A stretch of 36,634 nucleotides of DNA from Mycobacterium sp. MFM001 (GTDB taxonomy: Bacteria > Actinomycetota > Actinomycetes > Mycobacteriales > Mycobacteriaceae): the NCBI RefSeq assembly GCF_003402475.1, contig NZ_BFAB01000023.1:1-36634 (forward strand), written 5' to 3'. The notes beneath the pieces were generated by a model, which saw nothing but the letters and a program-made list of their open reading frames with translations, did no database searches and was not told where the DNA came from. A program made the translations under genes and the position numbers. Positions 1 through 9,000 of this stretch are shown one piece after another (the stretch's first letter is position 1; every line of letters begins with the position of its first letter).

Positions 1-3000
1 ATCAATACGGTGCCCGTGCGGGCCTGCCTGACGGCGGCATCCACGATCGCTGACTTGCTTGATCAGTTGCAGGGCGCCTATAACGACACGTTCGAGCATC
101 AGCACTTAGCGCTCAACGAGATTCATCGCGTCACCGGTCATGACCAATTGTTCGACACAGTTTTCGTCTACGAGAACTACCCGATCGACACCGCGGCATT
201 GTCGGGCGACCACGAGTTGGCCATCACCGGGGTGAGCAGCCGCGAATCCACCCACTACCCGCTGACGCTGGCGGCCCAGCCGGGTAACGAACTGCACCTA
301 CGCGTCGGATACGACACCGATGTGTTCGACGCGCAAAGCATCGAGGCTCTCATCAAGCGGTTCCAGCGGGTGCTGGTGGCCATGACCGCCGAGCCCACAC
401 GGCGCCTGTCGTCGATGGATCTGCTCGATGCCGGTGAGCGCGCCCAGTTGGAGGCGTGGGGCAACCGGGCGGTGTTGACCCAGCCCACACCGCCGTCGGC
501 GTCGATTCCGGTGTTGTTCGCCGCGCAGGTGGCGCGCACACCGGATGCGGTGGCGATCAGCTGCGGGACGGACTCGCGGACTTACCGCGAGGTTGAGGAG
601 GCCGCGAACCAGTTGGCGCACCTGTTGGCAGGACATGGTGTTGGTCCGGGTGAGAGTGTGGCGCTGCTGTTGGAGCGTTCGGCTCAGGCCGTCGTAGCGA
701 TCCTGGCGGTTTTGAAGACTGGGGCGGCGTATCTGCCGATCGACCCGGTGACGCCGTCGGCTCGGATTGGGTTCATGCTCGACGACGCCGCGCCGGCGGC
801 TGCGATCACCACTACCGGGCTAGCCGAGGGCCTGGAGGGGCGTGACCTGCTAGTCATCGATGTCGACGATCCCCGCATCCCCGACCATCCGGGTACGGGT
901 TTGCCGGCACCGGCTGGTGGGGACATCGCCTACATCATTTACACCTCGGGCACCACCGGTATGCCCAAGGGGGTCGCTGTCACTCACGACAACGTCATCC
1001 AGCTGCTGGAGTCCCGATATGGGCCGGATACATATCTGCCGGCGATGGGGGTTTGGCCGCAGTGTCATTCCTACGGGTTCGATACGTCGGTCTGGGAGAT
1101 CTGGGATGCGTTGTTGCACGGGCGGCGAGTGGTCGTGGTGCCCGACTCGGTAAGACGTTCGCCCGAAGACTTCCACGCCTTGCTGGTCGCCGAACAGGTC
1201 AGCGTGCTCGTCCAGACCCCGTCGGCGGTGGCGGTGTTGTCGCCGGAGGGTTTGGAGTCGGTGCCGTTGATCGTGGCCGGTGAGGCCTGCCCGGCCGAGG
1301 TGGTGGATCGGTGGTCGCAGGGGCGGGTGATGATCAATGCCTACGGCCCCACCGAGACGACGATGGCAGTGATGCTGAGTGCGCCACTGAGCCCGGGGTC
1401 GGGGGTGCCGCCGATCGGTTCGCCCGTGTCGGGGGCGGCGTTGTTTGTGCTGGATGGGTGGTTGCGTCCGGTGCCGGCGGGGGTCGTCGGGGAGTTGTAT
1501 GTGGCCGGTCGCGGGCTGGCGTGCGGGTATGTGGGCCGGGCCGGTTTGACCGGGGCACGGTTTGTGGCGTGCCCGTTCGGCGGCGCGGAAGCGCCCGGAC
1601 AACGTATGTATCGCACCGGGGATTTGGTGCGGTGGCGTGCTGATGGGCAGCTGGACTATGTCGGGCGTGCCGATGAGCAGGTCAAGATCCGCGGGTATCG
1701 CATCGAGCTCGGTGAAGTCCAAGCAGCCCTGAGCGGTTTGGACGGGGTGGACCAGGCAGTGGTGATCGCCCGCGAGGATCGTCCCGGCGACAAACGCCTG
1801 GTGGGTTATGTCACCGGGACTGTCGACCCGGTCGGGGCGCGCACCGAGTTGGCTGAGCGGCTGCCCGCCTATATGGTCCCGGCCGCGGTGGTGGTGGTGG
1901 AGGCGCTGCCGTTGACCCCCAACGGCAAACTGGATACCCGCGCCCTACCGGAACCGGAATACACCGGCCTCGAGCGTTACCGCGCCCCGTCCAACGCCAT
2001 CGAGGACATTCTGGCCGGCATCTACGCGCAGGTGCTGGGTATCGAGCGGGTCGGAGTGGATGACTCGTTCTTTGATCTCGGTGGCGACAGCATTTCTGCG
2101 ATGCGCTTGGTCGCCGCGGTCAACACCGCGATGGATGCCGGAATTGCGGTGCGCACCGTGTTCGAGGCGCCATCGGTCGCCCAGTTGGCGCCCCGTATCG
2201 GCGAGCAGGCGGGTCGGCTCCAACCGTTGGTGGCGGTGGAGCGACCCGCGGTGGTTCCGTTGTCGTTTGCCCAGAACCGGTTGTGGTTCCTGGATCAGTT
2301 GCGGGGGCCCTCAGCGGTCTACAACATGGCGGTGGCGTTGCGGCTGCGCGGGCGCCTTGATGCGCAGGCGCTGGGTGCGGCGCTGGCCGATGTGGTGGGT
2401 CGCCATGAGAGCCTGCGGACGGTGTTTGCGGCGCCCGAGGGGATACCGCAGCAGCTGGTGGTGCCTGCTGAGCGGGTCGATTTTGGTTGGCAGATCATTG
2501 ATGCCACCGGCTGGCCGGACAGCCGGCTCGGTGAGGCCATCGACACCGCGGCGCGTCACGAGTTTGATCTGTCGACCGAGATTCCCTTGCGGGCAAGGCT
2601 TTTCCGCATCGCTGACGAGGAGCATGTGCTGGTCGCGGTGATGCACCATATCGCCGCCGACGGCTGGTCGGTGGGCCCGCTGGTGGGTGATCTGGGGGTG
2701 GCCTACGCCAGCCGGTGTGCGGGGCACGACCCCAGCTGGGCGCCGCTGCCGGTGCAGTATGTCGATTACACGCTGTGGCAGCGTGCGCAGCTGGGTGATC
2801 TGGCCGATAGCGACAGTGCCATCGCTGCGCAGCTGGGCTACTGGGAGCAGGCCTTGGCGGGGATGCCCGAGCGGCTGCAGTTGCCCACCGATCGGCCCTA
2901 TCCGCCGGTGGCGGATTACCGCGGCGGCAGTGTGGTGGTGGACTGGCCGGCGGAGTTGCAGCAGCAGATTCGTCGGGTGGCTCGTGAGCACAACGTGACG

Positions 3001-6000
3001 AGTTTCATGGTGGTGCAGGCCGCCCTGGCGGTGCTGCTGGCCAAGATCAGCGCCAATTCCGATGTGGCGGTGGGGTTTTCGATCGCCGGGCGCGGCGACC
3101 CGGCGCTGGATGAGCTGGTGGGGTTTTTCGTCAACACCTTGGTGTTGCGGGTTGACCTGGCTGGGGATCCCAGTGTGGCTGAGTTGCTGGCCCAGGTGCG
3201 GGGGCGCAGCCTGGCCGCCTATGAGCATCAAGATGTGCCCTTTGAGGTGCTGGTGGAGCGGCTTAACCCGACCCGAAGCCTGGCTCATCATCCGCTGGTG
3301 CAGGTGGTGTTGGCTTGGCAGAACTTCGCTGGCCAAGACAATGATCCCACCGCCGGGGTGGCGTTGGGTGATCTGCAGGTCACCCCGCTACCCATCGAGA
3401 CCCGCACTGCCCGCATGGATCTGACGTTTTCCTTGATCGAACGCTGGAGCGAGGGTGGTGAGCCTGCCGGGATTTCCGGGGCGGTGGAATTTCGCACCGA
3501 TGTGTTCGATGCGGGCAGCATCGGGGCGCTGATCGAGCGATTCCAGCGGGTGTTGGTGGCGCTGACCGCCGATCCGGGTCGGCGGCTGTCGTCGGTGGAT
3601 GTGCTGGATGAGGCTGAGCTGTCCCGGCTGGATGGGTGGGGTAATCGGGCGGTGTTGACCGCGCCGGCACTGCCGTCGGTGTCGATCCCGGCGTTGTTCG
3701 CCGCGCAGGTGACGCGCACACCAGAGGCGGCGGCGGTGACCTTCGAGGGCCGCTCAATGACTTACCGCGAGCTGGAGGAGGCCGCGAACCGGTTGGCGCA
3801 CCTGTTGGCCGGCCATGGGGTGGGCCCGGGTGAGCGGGTGGCGTTGCTGTTGGAGCGGTCGGTCGAGGCGATCGTGGCGATCCTGGCGGTGCTCAAGACC
3901 GGGGCGGCGTATCTGCCGATCGACCCGGCGCACCCGTCGGCGCGGATCGGGTTCGTGCTCGATGATGCCGCGCCGATCGCCGCGATCACCACTACTGGGC
4001 TGGCCGAGCGGCTCGACGGTCACGAGGTTGCGGTCATCGATATCAACGATGCCTCTGTTGACGCCCAACCCAGCACAGCCGTGCCGGGACCGGCTCCCGA
4101 TGACATCGCCTACTTGATCTACACGTCGGGCACCACCGGGGTCCCTAAGGGCGTGGCCATTCCTCACCGCAATGTGACCGGGCTGCTGGAGACCCTTGAT
4201 GCTGACCTCGGGTTGGCGGGACAGGTGTGGACGCAGGCTCATTCGTTGGCGTTCGACTTTTCTGTGTGGGAGATCTTCGGCGCGCTGCTGCATGGTGGGC
4301 GGCTGGTGGTGGTGCCCGATGCTGTGGTGCGCTCACCGGAAGATCTCCTCGCCTTGCTGGTCAACGAACAGGTCAGCGTGTTAAGCCAAACCCCGTCGGC
4401 GTTTAATGCCCTGCAAACCGCCGATGCGCTCTCACCCGAGCTGGGGCATCAGTTCAAGCTCGAGACGGTGGTGTTCGGCGGGGAGGCGCTGGAACCGCAA
4501 CGTCTTGGGACGTGGCTGGGCAACCATCCGGGATCGCCGCGGATTGTCAACATGTATGGCATCACCGAGACGACGGTGCATGCTTCGTTGCGCGAGATCG
4601 TCGAAGCCGATGTGGATGGCACGGCCAGCCCGATCGGGGTGCCGCTGGCGCATCTGGGCTTTTTTGTGCTGGATGGGTGGTTGCGGCCGGTGCCGGCGGG
4701 GGTGGTCGGGGAGTTGTATGTGGCCGGTGCCGGGCTGGCGTGTGGGTATGTGGGTCGGGCGGGGTTGACCGGGTCGCGGTTTGTGGCCTGCCCGTTTGGG
4801 GGGTCGGGGGCGCCGGGGATACGTATGTATCGCACCGGGGATTTGGTGCGGTGGGGTGCTGACGGGCAGCTGGCCTATCTGGGGCGTGCGGATGAACAGG
4901 TCAAGATCCGCGGGTATCGCATCGAGCTGGGTGAAATCCAGGCGGCGCTGGCCGGCCTGGATGGGGTGGAGCAGGCGGTGGTGATCGCCCGCGAGGACCG
5001 CCCCGGCGACAAGCGGCTGGTGGGTTATGTCACCGGCACCGCCGACCCGGCCGGGATGCGCGAGAAGCTGGCCGAGCGGCTGCCGGCCTATATGGTCCCG
5101 GCCGTGGTGGTGGTGGTGGACGCGCTGCCGCTGACACCCAACGGCAAACTCGACACCCGCGCCCTGCCGGCACCGGAGTATCAGGAGGTCGATCGTTACC
5201 GCGCCCCCACCACCCCCACCGAGGACATCCTGACCGGCATCTACGCCCAGGTGCTCGGGCTCGAGCGGGTCGGGGTCGACGACTCATTTTTCGATTTGGG
5301 TGGAGATTCACTGTCGGCGATGCGCCTCATCGCCGCGGTCAACACCGGCTTGGATGCCCGGCTTTCGGTACGCACGGTGTTTGAGGCGCCCACGGTCGCT
5401 CAGTTGGCGCCCCGTATCGGTGGGGATGGGGATCGGTTTGCGCCGTTGATGCCGGTTGAGCGGCCCGCGGTGGTTCCGTTGTCGTTTGCCCAGAGCCGGT
5501 TGTGGTTTATTGACCAGTTGCACGGGCCCTCACCTGTCTACAACATGCCCGTGGCGCTGCGGTTGCGCGGGCGCCTTGATGCCGACGCACTGGATGCGGC
5601 GCTGGCCGATGTGGCGGGCCGCCAGGAGAGCCTGCGCACAATGTTCCCGGCGGTCGAAGGGATCCCCCAGCAGCTGGTGGTGGCGCCCGAGCGGGTCGAC
5701 TTCGGTTGGGACGTCATCGATGCCACCGGCTGGTCGGAAGGCCGGCTGGGTGAGGCCATTAACGCAGCGGCACGCTACAGTTTTGACCTGGCATCCGAGA
5801 TCCCGTTGCGGGCACGGCTTTTCCGCATCAGCGACGATGAGCACGTGCTGGCGGCGGTGGTGCACCATATCGCCGCCGACGGCTGGTCGATCAGCCCGCT
5901 GATGCGGGACCTGGGGGTGGCCTATGCCAGCCGGTGCGCGGGGCGGGCCCCCGATTGGGCTGGTTTAGCGGTGCAGTATGTCGATTACACGCTGTGGCAA

Positions 6001-9000
6001 CGCGCCCAGTTGGGTGATCTCGACGACAGCGAGAGCCCCATCGCCGGGCAGCTGGCCTACTGGGAGGATGCGCTGGCCGGTATGCCCGAGCGCCTTCAGC
6101 TGCCCACCGATCGGCCCTATCCGCCGGTGGCCGATTATCGCGGCGCCAGTGTGGTGCTGGACTGGCCCGCGGAGCTACAGCAGCGGATTGCGCGGGCGGC
6201 TCGTGAGCACAATGCGACCAGCTTCATGGTGGTTCAGGCCGCCTTGGTGATGCTGTTGTCCAAGGTCAGCGCCAGCAGTGATGTGGCGGTGGGGTTCCCG
6301 ATCGCTGGGCGCGGTGACCCCGCGCTGGATGAGTTGGTCGGGTTTTTCGTCAACACCTTGGTACTTCGCGTGGATCTGGGCGGCGATCCCACTGTTACCG
6401 AGTTGCTGGCCCAGGTGCGGGCGCGCAGCCTCGCCGCCTACGAGCACCAGGACGTGCCCTTTGAGGTGCTGGTGGAGCGGCTTAACCCGAGCCGAAGCCT
6501 GACGCATCACCCGCTGGTGCAGGTGATGTTGGCCTGGCAGAACTTCGCCGGGCAGGACAGCGATCCCGCTGGCGGGCTGACGTTGGGGGATCTGCAGGTG
6601 TCGGAGATGCCGGTGGACACTCGCACCGCCCGCATGGATCTGGTGTTTTCTCTTAGGGAACGTTGGAGCGAGGCCGGTGAGCCCGCCGGGATTGGCGGGG
6701 GGGTGGAATTTCGCACCGACATTTTCGACCAGGAAAGCATTGAGGCGCTGATCGAGCGGTTGCAGCGGGTGTTGGCGGTGATGACCGCCGATCCGGGTCG
6801 GCGGCTGTCGTCGGTGGATGTGCTGGATGAGGCTGAGCACGCCCGCCTGGATGAGATCGGTAATCGGACGGTGTTGATCCAGCCGGCGGCGCCCGCGGTG
6901 TCGATTCCGGCGTTGTTCGCCGCGCAGGTGGCCCGCGCCCCAGAGGCGGTGGCGATCAGTTGCGGGGAGTGTTCCTGGACCTATCGCGAGCTCGATGAGG
7001 CCGCTAACCGGATGGCGCATCTGTTGGCTGGCCAGGGTGTGGGCCCGGGGGAGCGGGTGGCGCTGCTGTTGTCGCGTTCGGCTGAGGCGGTCGCCGCGAT
7101 CTTGGCTGTGCTCAAGACCGGGGCGGCCTATCTGCCGATCGACCCAGTGATGCCGGCGGCGCGGATGCAGTTCATGGTCGCCGATGCCGCGCCGATCGCC
7201 GCGATCACCACCACCGAGCTGGCCGATCGCCTGGACGGGCACGATCTGCTGGTCATCGACGCCGACGACCCCCGCATTGACACCCAACCCAGCACGGGTT
7301 TGCCGACGCCGGCAGCGGATGAGATTGCCTACCTGATTTACACCTCGGGCACCACCGGTGTGCCCAAAGGCGTGGCGGTCGCCCACCACAATGTCACCCG
7401 GCTGCTGGAATCCCTCGACAGTGATCTTGAGTTGTCGCCGGGACAGGTGTGGACGCAGGCTCATTCCTTGGCCTTCGACTTCTCGGTGTGGGAGATCTTC
7501 GGTGCCCTGTTGCACGGCGGGCGGCTAGTGGTGGTGCCCGAGTCGGTGGTCCGCTCACCGGAAGACCTGCACGACCTGCTGGTTGCCGAGCAGGTCAGTG
7601 TCTTAAGCCAGACCCCGTCTGCGTTTTATGCGCTGCAAACCGTCGATGCGCTGCAGCCCGAGCGCGGAGGCCAGCTCAAGCTGGAGACGGTGGTGTTCGG
7701 CGGCGAAGCGCTAGAGCCGCATCGGCTTGCGACGTGGCTGCGCAACCGCCCGGGATTGCCGCGGATGATCAACATGTATGGCATCACCGAGACGACGGTG
7801 CATGCCTCGTTCCGCGAGATCGTCGACGGCGACGCCAACAGCAAAGCCAGCCCGATCGGGGTGCCGTTGGCGCATCTGGGCTTTTTTGTGCTGGATGGGT
7901 GGTTGCGCCCGGTGCCCGCCGGCGTGGTCGGGGAGTTATATGTGGCCGGTTCCGGATTGGCGTATGGGTACGTGCGTCGGGCGGGGTTGACCGGGTCGCG
8001 GTTTGTGGCGTGCCCGTTCGGCGGCGCGGGAGCGCCGGGCATACGGATGTATCGCACCGGGGACTTGGTGTGCTGGGGTGCTGATGGGCAGCTGCGCTAT
8101 GTGGGGCGCGCCGATGAGCAGGTCAAGATCCGCGGGTATCGCATCGAGCTCGGTGAAGTCCAGGCGGCATTGAGTGGTTTGGATGGGGTGGAGCAGGCGG
8201 TGGTGATCGCCCGCGAGGACCGCCCCGGCGATAAGCGGCTGGTGGGCTATGTCACCGGTACCGCCGATCCGGCCACGGCGCGCGCCGCGCTGGGCGAGCG
8301 GCTCCCGGCCTACATGGTGCCGGCCGCGGTGGTGGTGTTAGAGGCGCTGCCGTTGACAGTCAACGGCAAACTCGACACCCGGGCCCTGCCGGCACCGGAG
8401 TATCAGGAGGTCGATCGTTACCGCGCACCGGCCACCGCCACCCAGGAGATCCTGGCCGGCATCTACGCCCAGGTGCTGGGGCTCGAACGGGTCGGTGTGG
8501 ATGAGTCGTTTTTCGAGCTGGGTGGGGACAGCATTTTGTCCATGCAGGTGGTAGCGCGCGCGCGTGCCGCCGGGCTGGTGTGTCGGCCGCGCGATGTTTT
8601 CGTCGAGCAGACCGTGGCCGGGCTGGCCCGGGTGGCCGGCGCGAGCGACGGCGTGGCCGGCGTGGTCGACGAGGGTGTCGGGCCGGTGGCGGCGACCCCA
8701 ATCATGTGTTGGTTGCAGGGCCTCGAGGGCCCGGTTGAGCAGTTCAATCAGACGGTGCTGGTGCAGGCTCCGGCGGGGGTGACCGAGGCCGATGTGGCGG
8801 TGCTGTTGCAAGCGTTGCTGGATCGGCATGCCATGCTGCGGGCGCGTGTCGAAGACGATGGCGTGGGGGCGTGGGCATTACGGGTGCCCGAGGCGGGGTC
8901 GGTGGATGCGCGCGGGTGTCTGTACTCGGTGGACGTGTTATCCGATGAGGCACTTATAGCGGCGCGGTCGCGGTTAGATCCGGCCGCCGGGGTGATGCTC

